Of a stretch of 64,000 nt of DNA, positions 18,429 through 27,439 are shown piece by piece (the stretch's first letter is position 1; every line of letters starts with the position of its first letter). The translations under genes were made by a program, and so were the position numbers. The notes under the pieces are model-generated. The model was not told where the DNA came from and ran no database searches. It saw nothing but the letters and a program-made list of their open reading frames with translations. The stretch comes from Stentor roeselii (taxonomy: Eukaryota; Ciliophora; Heterotrichea; Heterotrichida; Stentoridae), in assembly GCA_006503475.1 (NCBI GenBank), contig RSEH01000103.1, forward strand, positions 1 through 64,000, given 5' to 3'.

Positions 18429-21400
18429 TTAATTTAAACTAAGCCAACTAGACTGATCTTGCAGTGAGTTTTCAAATACCAAAGCACAAAGACTTCGGAT
18501 TTTTGCCACTTTTTGTATTTTTTCTTCATCGATTTTTTGTAAAACTGAGTATTTTTCAAAAATTTTGGAAAAAGGTTCAGGTTCACGGAACTTGAATTTC
18601 TTGCAGAAGACTAAAAATTCTTCTTCACTGATGAAATCATCTTTTCCAAGGTCTGGCCAGAACCTTTCCCAAATATATTCCCTAACTTTTCTATAAACAT
18701 CCAAACAAATCTCAAAAAATTCCTCCAAATTAACATTTTCTACAATTTTTTGATCAGAAGTTCTTTTCGATACACTTTGTTTTCCTTCAATTTTAATTTT
18801 AATAACCTGCTGTAAAATCTGTTCAACCTTCTCTCCAGCAACATGAAAATCAAACAAAGAATGTACAACCTGCAAAGCAACTCCAAGCGAAAGAAAGTGT
18901 TCATGAGCCGCTTCTTCAGCAGCAGTGCTTTTTCCATAACTAAAAGAATCAATCATTCCAATGACCTGTGCATAAAAGTTCCAATCCTCCAGAAAGCTTT
19001 CCAATTCCTGACATCCAAGAAACAAAGAAAACTGAAAAACTCTTGGAACCTTGTCCTTAAAATGAAGAGTAGCAAGAACGACCTGAACAAAATGTTCTTC
19101 TGCAACGTTTTTTAACCCGTACTTATGCATGAGGAGGTCATAAAGCACCATGGAAGTCTCTGACTTGTAATAAAGTCCATTTTCTTTAGGCAAGGAGAGT
19201 TTTTCTTGATACACTGAACTGATTATCTTCATCAAAGTCTTCAAACCGTATTTAGGTTGTTTTTTTTGACCTTTTTTTAAATTTTCTATTATCTGGTCGA
19301 AGAGTTTCTGCCCTGGATGAGTGAAAACTAACTTTTTGTTGATCACTCCTAAAGTAAACTCTTCTGACTGTGTTTTTTTCAATCGACTTTTATCAGCTTT
19401 TAGATGACCTGAGGTGTTTTGAGATGATTTTGAAGAGCTGGGCATGACTGGAGGAATTTTAGAAATTTCGGTTTTAGAGAAAGATTTTCTTCTGAGATTA
19501 TTTTGGGATTTTCTGGGTTTTTCTCGAGATTTTGGGATTTCGAGAGTTAGAAGAGTGTCGATTAAGTCGTCGGTTTGAACTGATTTTTCTTTTAGGTCTA
19601 ATGAAGGAATCGGGCTGATGTCTTCAGGGAAAAGATTTTTCAGGATTTCTTGAAGGTCTTTTGAGTCTTTCGCTTGTTTTAACTTATCGAAAATCAAAGT
19701 TTTTAGCAGAGGGTTTGAATCTATTTCACTTACTCTCTGTTCGAGGTGGTTGTATATTGAAAATTTTACTCTTTTTGATGGAAGAGCGCCTGAAAAACTT
19801 TGAGACTTGTGACTGTTTGATGGGGTTAGTGATAGGTCTTTTGAAAAACTACTTTTTGGAGTCGCTTTGCCTGAAATCTTGGAGAATTGATTTGATGATC
19901 CGAGGTTTGATTTGGAATGGGTTGGAAATGGCTTTGAATTTAAATTTGAATCGGATAAGTGCTTTTGGAAAGATTTTTCTGAAAATTGTTGACTTAGGGT
20001 TGGATCTGATGGGAGATGGATGTGGTCTGGGTGGAATTTTTCGCTCTTTCTGGAGGTTTCTAATGGTTTCTGGGGGGTTTCAGGGTTTTGTATCACTTTT
20101 TCTTCTATTTTGGGTAGATTTAGGGTTTCTTCAGGTTTTTTAGTTTTTTTCACTGGGGTTTTTTTTGGGTTGTTTTTTTTTTTTTTATTTTTTTCAGTTG
20201 AGTTGTTTTGGGTCTTTTCAGGTTCGCCTTCCTCATATTTCCTCTTCAACCTCTCATCATCCTTTTCCTCATCAGAGCTGCTTAAAGGAGGTGTTTTAAT
20301 AATAGTATATCTAGGCGCAGCAGCGATTTTTCCATCACTTCCTACCTGATTAACCGGAAGTCCAAAATTGATATTTTTCAAATACTTACTCTTCCTCTGA
20401 TTTTCATTTTCAACAACATGTCTAAAACTAGCCCTGCTAATTTTTTTATTTCCAACTTTAATATTTTCTGTTCTCGGACTTAAAATTGTTGACTTAGCTC
20501 TAGATCTAGAATTTTCAACATTCAATTCACTTTTTTTTCCTTTATTCAAACTTTCATCCTGAGATAAAAACGAGGAATTATTACTGCTTGATCCATCACT
20601 TTCAGAAGAAACTTCATTAATACTTGACTTGCGACTAGACAAGTTGGAAAAATAAGATTTTTTTCGATGTTCTTTATTTTCCTGATTAATGAAATTCAAC
20701 TTTTCCTCAATAAGCTTTTTAAATATCTTATTTTTTCTGAAATCAGTTGGAGTAAGGACTTTATGCTCAATTATTTGAATATCATTAGAAATGTCGAGAT
20801 TTTTCGAAGTATTCATTGAAGATTTACGAGAGCTTCTCAGAGACTTCGAAGAATTGTTAGAAGAACGTCTTGACTGGTTGATAGACCCGCTTCTAGAAGG
20901 TTTTGAAGGAGATGGAGAAATATTCGCTGATCTAGGCTTCAGCAGGTTAAATTTATCGACCATGACACTTGTCGACCTTGGTTTTTCAATTGGTTTCCAG
21001 ACAGAAAGTCGATAAGTTTTTTGACTTTTGCGACTTTTTCCATATACTTTAAGTGAGTATTTTTCAGCAATTTTGCAAGATATCTGACTTTCAAGAGAGA
21101 CTTTAAAAGTAAAGGATTCTGGGAACTGAAAAGATTTATCAACTGAAAAATCGGAATTTTTTAGATAGTCAGAAAAATCTTGAGTGTCGATAGAAACTGA
21201 AGAAAATTCGTAGATTTTTATGATGTCTTCCACGTCGTTCTCGTGGCGGCGGCCTTGGATGTACTGAATCGCTTTTTTCTTGTGAAAAGAACCGTTGAGG
21301 TCGAAGTAGCCTATTAAAACTACTGGGATCTTCGGTTTTAAGTTTTCCAGACGATTTGAAGGCAAAAAAAAATCGTCTTCTGGGATTTTTTCATGTTTTT

Positions 21401-22430
21401 TGCTTTTTGGTTTTGAAAAATTCATGATTAGATTGTGTCGGTCTTTCTCGTTTTGAAGTTTTATTTCGTCGATTTTTAATTTTAAGGATGATATTTCGGT
21501 TTCTTTCTCGGAAATTAGTTCTTTTGCGGATTTTAAATGATTTTCTAGCTGTTTTGATTTATTTTTGTATTTTTCCTTGTATTCGAGTAGTGAAAGGGAG
21601 AAGTCTTTTTGGATTTCTTCGATTTTTTTGATTTTTTCGTCTTCTTTTGCGCAGTATATGTCGATTTGGGCATTCCAGATCTTTTGTAACAAAATACCAC
21701 GTTCGATGCATTGACTGCTAACCTGCCGGACCACTTCTTTGAAGCAGGCAGTGTAAATCATAGAAGCCCGTCGGACCTTTTCTTCTAAACTTATGTCAGT
21801 AGGTTGATTGACATAAGTAAAAATCATGTTTTCCAACCACCCGATTATAATTTCAACTTCTTTCCTTCCAGAAGGGTTGCCCAGATCCAGCTCCACACGA
21901 GGCAAGTTAACTTTCGAGTCATTAATCTTCTTCACTAAACTCTCATACATTCCACTAAGCTGCGGCAAGAGCAATCCAGTCTGAGTCCTATACAAAAGTC
22001 CTCCTTCATCCACAATTTTCTTTAAAAGTTTCTCTTTTTGTTTAGAAATCTTAAGTTTCATGTTATCCAGTTCTTGAAACACTTTTTTATGCCCAATTCT
22101 TTTACTTTTTCGCGAGACAAATACTTCTAAAGACTTCAGATCTTGCGGCAAGGCTTTAGTTTTTGGCTTCATTCCAAGAATTTCTTTAAGTTTTGATTCT
22201 TGCAGTTGAGTCGTTGATTTAATTTTACTTAAACTGTCCATTCGATGAGACACGTCGCGACTTATTACTTCAGGCTTCAGAAGAGACTCTGTTGTTGAAC
22301 GCTTGTGGATGTTTGGAAGGGATTTTGGAGACTTCAGATTGGAAGATGATGGAGACCTGTTTGATGAACGTTGCTGTGTCATTTGAATTCGCAGTTTGTC
22401 GATTAAGTGTTTTTGTAGGCTGGGGTCCAT
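18429..22430 (-). CDS. Orphan 1333-residue coiled-coil protein with possible EF-hand
   Basis: No family recognised. N-terminus Ser/Lys-rich; helical segment at about residues 60-260; long coiled coil (about 265-345) with heptads; a short beta-like region (about 370-480); a long Ser/Lys/Pro-rich disordered middle (about 490-1000); and a helical C-terminal domain (about 1060-1333) containing an acidic loop, DLGKDDFISEEEF, that resembles a single EF-hand. Size and layout suggest a cytoskeletal or basal-body scaffold, but that is inference. The start is at CATAATG. Confidence 0.78.
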   Translation of the reverse strand: MDPSLQKHLIDKLRIQMTQQRSSNRSPSSSNLKSPKSLPNIHKRSTTESLLKPEVISRDVSHRMDSLSKIKSTTQLQESKLKEILGMKPKTKALPQDLKSLEVFVSRKSKRIGHKKVFQELDNMKLKISKQKEKLLKKIVDEGGLLYRTQTGLLLPQLSGMYESLVKKINDSKVNLPRVELDLGNPSGRKEVEIIIGWLENMIFTYVNQPTDISLEEKVRRASMIYTACFKEVVRQVSSQCIERGILLQKIWNAQIDIYCAKEDEKIKKIEEIQKDFSLSLLEYKEKYKNKSKQLENHLKSAKELISEKETEISSLKLKIDEIKLQNEKDRHNLIMNFSKPKSKKHEKIPEDDFFLPSNRLENLKPKIPVVLIGYFDLNGSFHKKKAIQYIQGRRHENDVEDIIKIYEFSSVSIDTQDFSDYLKNSDFSVDKSFQFPESFTFKVSLESQISCKIAEKYSLKVYGKSRKSQKTYRLSVWKPIEKPRSTSVMVDKFNLLKPRSANISPSPSKPSRSGSINQSRRSSNNSSKSLRSSRKSSMNTSKNLDISNDIQIIEHKVLTPTDFRKNKIFKKLIEEKLNFINQENKEHRKKSYFSNLSSRKSSINEVSSESDGSSSNNSSFLSQDESLNKGKKSELNVENSRSRAKSTILSPRTENIKVGNKKISRASFRHVVENENQRKSKYLKNINFGLPVNQVGSDGKIAAAPRYTIIKTPPLSSSDEEKDDERLKRKYEEGEPEKTQNNSTEKNKKKKNNPKKTPVKKTKKPEETLNLPKIEEKVIQNPETPQKPLETSRKSEKFHPDHIHLPSDPTLSQQFSEKSFQKHLSDSNLNSKPFPTHSKSNLGSSNQFSKISGKATPKSSFSKDLSLTPSNSHKSQSFSGALPSKRVKFSIYNHLEQRVSEIDSNPLLKTLIFDKLKQAKDSKDLQEILKNLFPEDISPIPSLDLKEKSVQTDDLIDTLLTLEIPKSREKPRKSQNNLRRKSFSKTEISKIPPVMPSSSKSSQNTSGHLKADKSRLKKTQSEEFTLGVINKKLVFTHPGQKLFDQIIENLKKGQKKQPKYGLKTLMKIISSVYQEKLSLPKENGLYYKSETSMVLYDLLMHKYGLKNVAEEHFVQVVLATLHFKDKVPRVFQFSLFLGCQELESFLEDWNFYAQVIGMIDSFSYGKSTAAEEAAHEHFLSLGVALQVVHSLFDFHVAGEKVEQILQQVIKIKIEGKQSVSKRTSDQKIVENVNLEEFFEICLDVYRKVREYIWERFWPDLGKDDFISEEEFLVFCKKFKFREPEPFSKIFEKYSVLQKIDEEKIQKVAKIRSLCALVFENSLQDQSSWLSLN

Positions 22431-22580
22431 TATGGTTATTATGAAGAGGGTTTGAATTAGATTGTTTTGATTTTGAAATTGAGTTTAAGGAGTTATTGTG
22501 GGAGAAAGGGTTAGAGATTTTCAAGGGAATTTTTTTGTACTGGTGAAGTCAATAATATAAAAGAGATAAAAATTTAAAAT

Positions 22581-23147
22581 CTAGCATTTGCAATTATTTA
22601 TTTCTACTTCCTGTCTTTCTAAACTAGCACTATGTTTAATATCCTTATTCAAACTAATCATCTGAAAGATATTCTCAATCAATTCTTTGATTCCTTCTCC
22701 AGTTTTAGCCGAGACTTCAAAAAACCCATTAAATCCAAATCTTTGTATCATTTCCCTTACAATTTCATCATTAACAACTTTTCCCAAGTCGATTTTACTA
22801 CAAACTAACACAACAGGAGTATTCGGTGAAATATTCTGTTTCACATCTTCCAACCAGTGATCAATCGACCGAAAAGACTCTTGTGAATTGCCTGCATAAA
22901 CAATAAATACCATATTCGCCCCTTTATAATAAATCTTGTTGATATTCTGAAAGCGTTCTTGTCCAGCAGTGTCCCACATATTCAAAACAATTTTCTCCTG
23001 ATTGACTACTTTTTCAAATACAAACATCTGAACACCAGTAGTACTCGACAATTCAGAGAACCCGTTATGAGCGATATGATGAAGAAGGGTCGATTTACCT
23101 ACTCCAACATTTCCTAGAGTGATAAGTTTGCATGTTTTTTTAGACAT
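22581..23147 (-). CDS. Rab-like small GTPase
   Basis: 188 residues. G1 GNVGVGKST, G2 threonine in SSTTGVQ, G3 WDTAGQERF, G4 CSKID (Ser where Asn is usual in NKxD), G5 VSAKTGEG. The C-terminus ends CKC, a typical double-geranylgeranylation site, so it should be membrane-bound and act in vesicle traffic. The particular Rab subgroup cannot be named. The start is at TAATAATG; 84 bp separate it from the divergent NDUFA8-like gene. Confidence 0.92.
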   Translation of the reverse strand: MSKKTCKLITLGNVGVGKSTLLHHIAHNGFSELSSTTGVQMFVFEKVVNQEKIVLNMWDTAGQERFQNINKIYYKGANMVFIVYAGNSQESFRSIDHWLEDVKQNISPNTPVVLVCSKIDLGKVVNDEIVREMIQRFGFNGFFEVSAKTGEGIKELIENIFQMISLNKDIKHSASLERQEVEINNCKC

Positions 23148-23231
23148 TATTAGAATTTAATAGACAACATATCAAAAGTAGTAATTTTTTCAACTTCATT
23201 AATCAAGTAGTTCTCGAGGATCTTGATTAAA

Positions 23232-23588
23232 ATGTCAGAGTGGACCTTGGATGAGAAAATTGAGTATTTTCTTCATTTCACTAAAGCGGAGAAGATCTGT
23301 CCGCAGGTTAGAAAAGTGTTTAATCTTTGCAGAGCTATGCCTTTTGGACAGACTATCGACCCTGAGATCTGCTTTCCTCATGCTATGAATTTGGTTGACT
23401 GCTTTGAGGATTCACGCTCGAGTTATCCACCTTGTCATGATTTTTTCTTGAAGGCGAAGGAGTGTCTCAAGGCTGGGACTAGTACTTTTGTTTCTTTTGA
23501 GAAATGTGAAGGCGAAGTTGAAGCTTATGCAAATTGTTTTCATCCTGCTTTGAATAAGTATTCGAAATATGAGGAGCAATTTCAATAG
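23232..23588 (+). CDS. Four-CX9C mitochondrial protein, NDUFA8-like
   Basis: 118 residues from the ATG at 23232. Four exact CX9C motifs: CPQVRKVFNLC, CFPHAMNLVDC, CHDFFLKAKEC and CEGEVEAYANC. Two twin-CX9C hairpins in tandem are the signature of NDUFA8, a complex I accessory subunit imported into the intermembrane space by the Mia40 disulfide relay. It is shorter than the human protein (172). No N-terminal presequence, as expected for this import route. Another four-CX9C protein cannot be excluded. Confidence 0.8.
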   Translation: MSEWTLDEKIEYFLHFTKAEKICPQVRKVFNLCRAMPFGQTIDPEICFPHAMNLVDCFEDSRSSYPPCHDFFLKAKECLKAGTSTFVSFEKCEGEVEAYANCFHPALNKYSKYEEQFQ

Positions 23589-24165
23589 AGTAATAAAGAA
23601 TGATTAGGAACAGGTTTATGAATTTAGGGATTTTTGGAAATTTTGGTTATTTTTTATTAGTTGAGGATTTTTTGGATTGTGAATTTGGGCGTTTGGATAT
23701 GTTGATTGAATTTAGGGATTTTTGGAAATTTTGGTTATTTTTAAATAGTTGAGGATTTTTTGGATTGTTGGATTTGGGCTTTTGGATGAGTTGATTGAAT
23801 CTTTAATTATTTGAATTTTTGAAGGATTTTTATTGAATCTTTAGGGATTCAGGGTCTGTCGGTTGATTTTAAGTTAATTTATAAGTAATCTTTTCTACCT
23901 TTGACTCTTTTAGCATAAGTTACTGTATTGTTTGATGTATCAATCTATTTAATAATTTATCTTTTTTTAATGTGTGCTTAGTGATATTCAAATGAAATTC
24001 TTTTCTAATATAAACATTCAAATTTCACTAAAAATTTTAGTACTAGGACATCTAAAATGTACTCTAATTTGCATTCAAAATGAAAAATAAAACTTCCAGA
24101 CCCTATTTCTTATCAACCCTAAAAAACCCTAATCTCTGAATCTAAAACAAAACTCGAATTAACTC
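23589..24165. other. Intergenic spacer with 3' ends of two converging genes
   Basis: 577 bp, AT-rich. Contains an 88-bp imperfect tandem duplication (listed separately). The rest holds no reading frame of note. Two AACCCTAA-like words near 24115-24135 look telomere-like but are isolated. Confidence 0.5.
23620..23796. repeat. Imperfect tandem duplication, about 88 bp, two copies
   Basis: GAATTTAGGGATTTTTGG starts at 23620 and again at 23708. Both copies continue through GTTATTTTT, AGTTGAGGATTTTTTGGATTG and TTTGGAT, with a few differences. It lies just after the stop of the NDUFA8-like gene. Confidence 0.8.
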
Positions 24166-25002
24166 CTAATTATCACAGAATAGTTGATTTTCAAAAAAAC
24201 AAACCTGATTTTGTGAATTTCTAATTCTAATCGGATAAACAACAGGATCAATTCCATAATGAGTCCTAATCGGTAAAATATACCCTAAAATCCTTTTCCC
24301 AAATAACTGATCACAGTTCTTTTTCCCACTTTTCGTATCAAACACATTGAAAGCAATAAAAGGTTTATACTCAGAAGACGTGATATTCTTACAAGCGATA
24401 TAATAATGAAAAATCGCGAATCCTCCAATTCCAGTACTAATCAAAACTCCTAAAATAAACCCAACAAGGCTCTGAATATTTTTATCCCATCCTAAAATTT
24501 CATTCGAAGCAAGACAACTGAAAGTGAGAATAACACTTGAAACCGTAGTATAAGTCAAAAACTGCAAAAAGTACCGATGATTATAAAAACCGACACAATT
24601 AGCGACCCAAGGACAGTGATGGTCTCGTCTTAACACGCAACGATCACAGTTGGAACAATGATGAGTCCTTGGAGGTCTTCTTAGTTTACAGACTTTGCAA
24701 GTCGTTACTTTCGCAGATTTTACGTCTAGAGGGTTGAAGTCTTCTTCGCTTTGAGGAATTGGATGAGGGTTGAAGTCGAAGGGAATCGTGCCTGGATCTG
24801 TCATCAGGCTCATCAGGTAACTCCAGATCAGCAGGATTAAAGAGATATGGAATAGAATACCGGAAACTATCACGTTTTTTATTGGAAGTCGCAGTAAAAA
24901 ACCTACAAGGTAACAGTAGTAAAGACCTGCTATTGTTGAAAATAGCAAGATCACTGGAAGTGAGTAGATTATTCTCATTCCTTTGTTTTTACTGAAAAAC
25001 AT
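24166..25002 (-). CDS. DHHC palmitoyltransferase
   Basis: 278 residues. Zinc-binding cysteine-rich domain from CKVCKLRRPPRTHHC to DHHCPWVANCVG (about residues 102-138), containing the catalytic DHHC cysteine. Four membrane segments: two before the domain (about 9-35 and 42-66) and two after (about 145-165 and 178-204). NITSSE after the last segment resembles the TTxE motif. It transfers palmitate to cysteines of membrane-associated proteins, probably at Golgi or plasma membrane. The start is at CATAATAATG. Confidence 0.93.
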   Translation of the reverse strand: MFFSKNKGMRIIYSLPVILLFSTIAGLYYCYLVGFLLRLPIKNVIVSGILFHISLILLIWSYLMSLMTDPGTIPFDFNPHPIPQSEEDFNPLDVKSAKVTTCKVCKLRRPPRTHHCSNCDRCVLRRDHHCPWVANCVGFYNHRYFLQFLTYTTVSSVILTFSCLASNEILGWDKNIQSLVGFILGVLISTGIGGFAIFHYYIACKNITSSEYKPFIAFNVFDTKSGKKNCDQLFGKRILGYILPIRTHYGIDPVVYPIRIRNSQNQVCFFENQLFCDN

Positions 25003-25169
25003 TATTATGGGAATAGTTAATTTTGATTGAGGTTGAATTGGTTAAGGCTGGAGATTTTTTTAATAGATTATTTTGTTTATGTTTAATTTGATTGTTTATC
25101 ATATTCAAATAGTGGCTTGAGTTTAGATATAATAAGATAGTTTGATAATATTTATCTTTTATTCGATTT
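25003..25169. other. Upstream region of the DHHC gene
   Basis: AT-rich, nothing recognised apart from its position 5' of the minus-strand DHHC gene. Confidence 0.4.
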
Positions 25170-25388
25170 CTAATTAGTATTTTTTATGAAGGAAAGTAAT
25201 TCTTCAACATTTGAGAATTCCAGCCGCTCAGCTTGGGTGAATCTTTGCTGATATCTGCTTATAAATTCAAGAAAAGGTCTACTAGTTGTTGAAATTGCTA
25301 AATTTCCTTTAAATTCAGACTTATACAGATACCGCCAATAGCTCCTAATAAAACTTATGAAGCAATACCACCTCTGAAAATTGAATTT
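25170..25388 (-). pseudogene. Coding-like fragment without start codon
   Basis: A minus-strand frame of 72 codons between an in-frame TAA (25391-25389) and TAG (25172-25170). Composition is protein-like, including RSYWRYLYKSEFKGNLA, SRPFLEFISRYQQRFTQAER and EFSNVEELLSFIKN. There is no ATG and no usable 15-nt intron upstream. It is either a remnant of a lost gene or a last exon whose upstream part I cannot find. A second such stretch in another frame lies just upstream (about 25420-25540). Confidence 0.35.
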
Positions 25389-25559
25389 TTAATTTTCAGA
25401 AAATTTCAAATAATCCAATAATCCTCTAGAAGTTAATTTTAATCTGATCCAAAAAATAAACAGTGTATATAAATATAAAAGTTACATACTTCTGAATTAA
25501 TTTCAAGGTTTGATTAAATTTTAATAGATACTGAAGGAGAAACCTAGTCAGTTAATTAA

Positions 25560-25855
25560 TCTAAATTTCGCTTCCGCTAGGGTTCGATTGGTCTCCAGGG
25601 CGAGTAAGACATGTTGCGCACAGCATTGCACCTAGGCAGTCGAAGGTCAGTGGTCGCCTACAGCAAGGTAAAGAATTGTCCAAGCACTATGCTCACTACA
25701 CGATGAAAAAATTAAACCTCGCCGTCAGACTTGACTTAGCTGCCCATTTAATTTAACACCCATTCACATTGTTGTGTTTGAGGTCCTAAACTAAGAATTT
25801 AACCTACAAAAAGCATGCATGAGGCCGAAATTCACTTCTAGAGAAGTCTTTTTCG
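25560..25855 (+). ncRNA. Candidate structured RNA gene (identity unknown)
   Basis: Compared with its AT-rich surroundings this block is clearly GC-richer, has stops in the frames checked, and can fold into several hairpins in order: GTCT 25591 with AGAC 25607; ATGTTG 25611 with CAGCAT 25621 (CGCA loop); TTGC 25626 plus TAGGC 25633 with GCCTA 25656 plus GCAA 25663; AAATTAAA 25709 with TTTAATTT 25747 enclosing GTCA/TGAC; CACA 25765 with TGTG 25773; ACTTC 25834 with GAAGT 25843. TTTTT follows at 25849-25853, as at a Pol III end. Size near 290 nt would suit SRP, RNase P or MRP RNA, but I could not match conserved motifs of any of them. Strand is inferred from the T-run. Confidence 0.35.
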
Positions 25856-25876
25856 TTTGCCGATTCAGCATTTTTT

Positions 25877-26184
25877 TTAATTCTCAAAAATTGAGAATTT
25901 ATTGAAATATGAAAAACCTTGATATTTTATTGGGTAGTAATTGGCCGCTTGACCTATATTTTCATTATTAAATTGAGGATTTTCTTTCCAGTATTCAGCA
26001 AGTTGTTTTCTAAATTTTTCCAAAATAATCCCATTTTGTTCATCTTGAAAAGCAAGAAAACCATCAAATTTTTCATGATAGAAGAGCCCATCTTCATAAA
26101 ATTTATCGAAATTTTTTAAACCTTTATAAGCTTCAAGTGCACTAAAATGATCATCTTTAGAATTCAATTTCGCAAATTGCACTA
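25877..26184 (-). pseudogene. Frameshifted C-terminal extension of the serine protease
   Basis: About 100 codons open in a different frame directly at the protease stop (TAG 26184-26182), ending at 25877. The composition is strongly protein-like (SALEAYKGLKNFDKFYEDG, LEKFRKQLAEYW) with no own ATG near the junction. Joining it to the protease needs a shift equivalent to one extra base; no 15- or 16-nt intron gives that shift. Either an indel broke the gene, or this is a sequencing error, or it is an unusual recoding event. Confidence 0.5.
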
Positions 26185-26916
26185 ATTCTTTCTGTCAGGC
26201 CCTCCAAGAAAGACCCCAATATACTTGCCATTATGAATGATTGGTGAACCACTCATCCCACTTACAGCATTACAAGAAACTTCTAAAAGATTTTGATTTG
26301 TCCAATTCACTAATCCATGAGAATAAATAATACGTCGATGATAACCATGAAAAATTCTATCTGCTATCATAGTAGGATTAGATTCTACAGGAAATACTAC
26401 AGGGGTAAAACCGTGTAATGGAGGTGGAGGTTGAGGATATCCTGCGATATAACATTCACTGTCTGGGAGGGGGGCTTCTGCATCTAAAGCCTCTGAATTC
26501 GGGTTATTTTTTAGAGTAATTAAAAGAACTGCTAAATCTCCTGGCATGCAAAAAGGCGCCTTGGTTGATTCACTTATATAGTCTTCTTCAGTGTCTAAGA
26601 AATGGTCTAGAAGATAAGCTGTTTCTAGTCTAGAGTTCTGTCTACAATCAAATGTTTGCTTTTCTATTGATACTGTAGTTAAATTGAGCAAAACATGTGC
26701 AGCTGTAAGCATCAGCCCAAAATACTTATATTCGCCTTCAAAGATTAATTTTGATTTGCTAATTAAAAAACCTGTTCCACAATCTTGTATTTTAAAAACA
26801 GATTCCTTGAAATCGTCTGGAGGTGATAGATCTACCAGATTGAATGAATAATCTGTTGAATCTCTTTGAGGAATGGCTAAACTTCCTAGCCCTTTAATGT
26901 AATTTTCAAAAATCAT
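26182..26916 (-). CDS. Trypsin-like serine protease (S1-type fold)
   Basis: 244 residues. The catalytic triad is visible: LTAAHV (His), GDLAVL (Asp) and SGMSGSPI (nucleophilic Ser), followed by KYIGVFLGG, a normal end for this fold. No signal peptide is obvious, so it may be cytosolic. The frame stops at TAG 26182, straight after which a protein-like frame continues in another register (see 25877-26184). The protease core is complete, so it may work even if the C-terminal part is lost. Confidence 0.78.
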   Translation of the reverse strand: MIFENYIKGLGSLAIPQRDSTDYSFNLVDLSPPDDFKESVFKIQDCGTGFLISKSKLIFEGEYKYFGLMLTAAHVLLNLTTVSIEKQTFDCRQNSRLETAYLLDHFLDTEEDYISESTKAPFCMPGDLAVLLITLKNNPNSEALDAEAPLPDSECYIAGYPQPPPPLHGFTPVVFPVESNPTMIADRIFHGYHRRIIYSHGLVNWTNQNLLEVSCNAVSGMSGSPIIHNGKYIGVFLGGPDRKN

Positions 26917-27430
26917 TCAATTTATTATAATTAACCAAACCTTATCTAACTATGTTAAAACCTAAACATATGTAGAAAGTAATAATAAACTTTGTTAAAA
27001 AAACAGATAAATAATAGCTTTTAAAGTCTTAGAATAAATTCAATAGTATGTAAATTCTTATTTAAAACAATTTAAAACTCGATTAAAGTAGTTAACATCA
27101 TGCTTTAAATATATCCTGTGATAATTTTTGAAGGATTTAATCCTGTCATGATAATATTTCGGGAATTTCACGGTTTTGAAAGTCCAAAGGAAAGTCCAAA
27201 GTCTCAAAATGATATCTAGTTTAACCTATTAAAAGTTTGGAAACTAATTACACTCTTCACTGTATATAATGTGAAAATTTACTTTTCTTTCTTATAGAGA
27301 AAAAAAATAGCCTCAGATCTATTTATTTTTCAACAAAAAAAATATTATTAGGTTTTCATTTCTGTGTCTTCTTATTAAAGAATTGGCCTACAATTTTTGT
27401 CTATAAATAAATATAACCATTTTTCATTTT
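26917..27430. other. AT-rich intergenic region
   Basis: Nothing recognised. Upstream region of the minus-strand protease. Confidence 0.5.
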
Positions 27431-27439
27431 GACCCCTCC

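Noticed and set aside
24110-24135. Telomere-like AACCCTAAAAAACCCTAA
   Set aside because: Only two imperfect copies in AT-rich intergenic DNA with genes on both sides; no terminal array.
25575-25600. tRNA T-arm-like GGGTTCGATT
   Set aside because: The matching T-stem cytosine and acceptor stem are absent, and no D- or anticodon arm fits upstream.
26182-26245. A 14-nt GTAAGT...GAG intron to repair the protease frame
   Set aside because: It would remove the catalytic Gly-x-Ser-Gly segment, has the wrong length and lacks the YAG end seen in the other introns.
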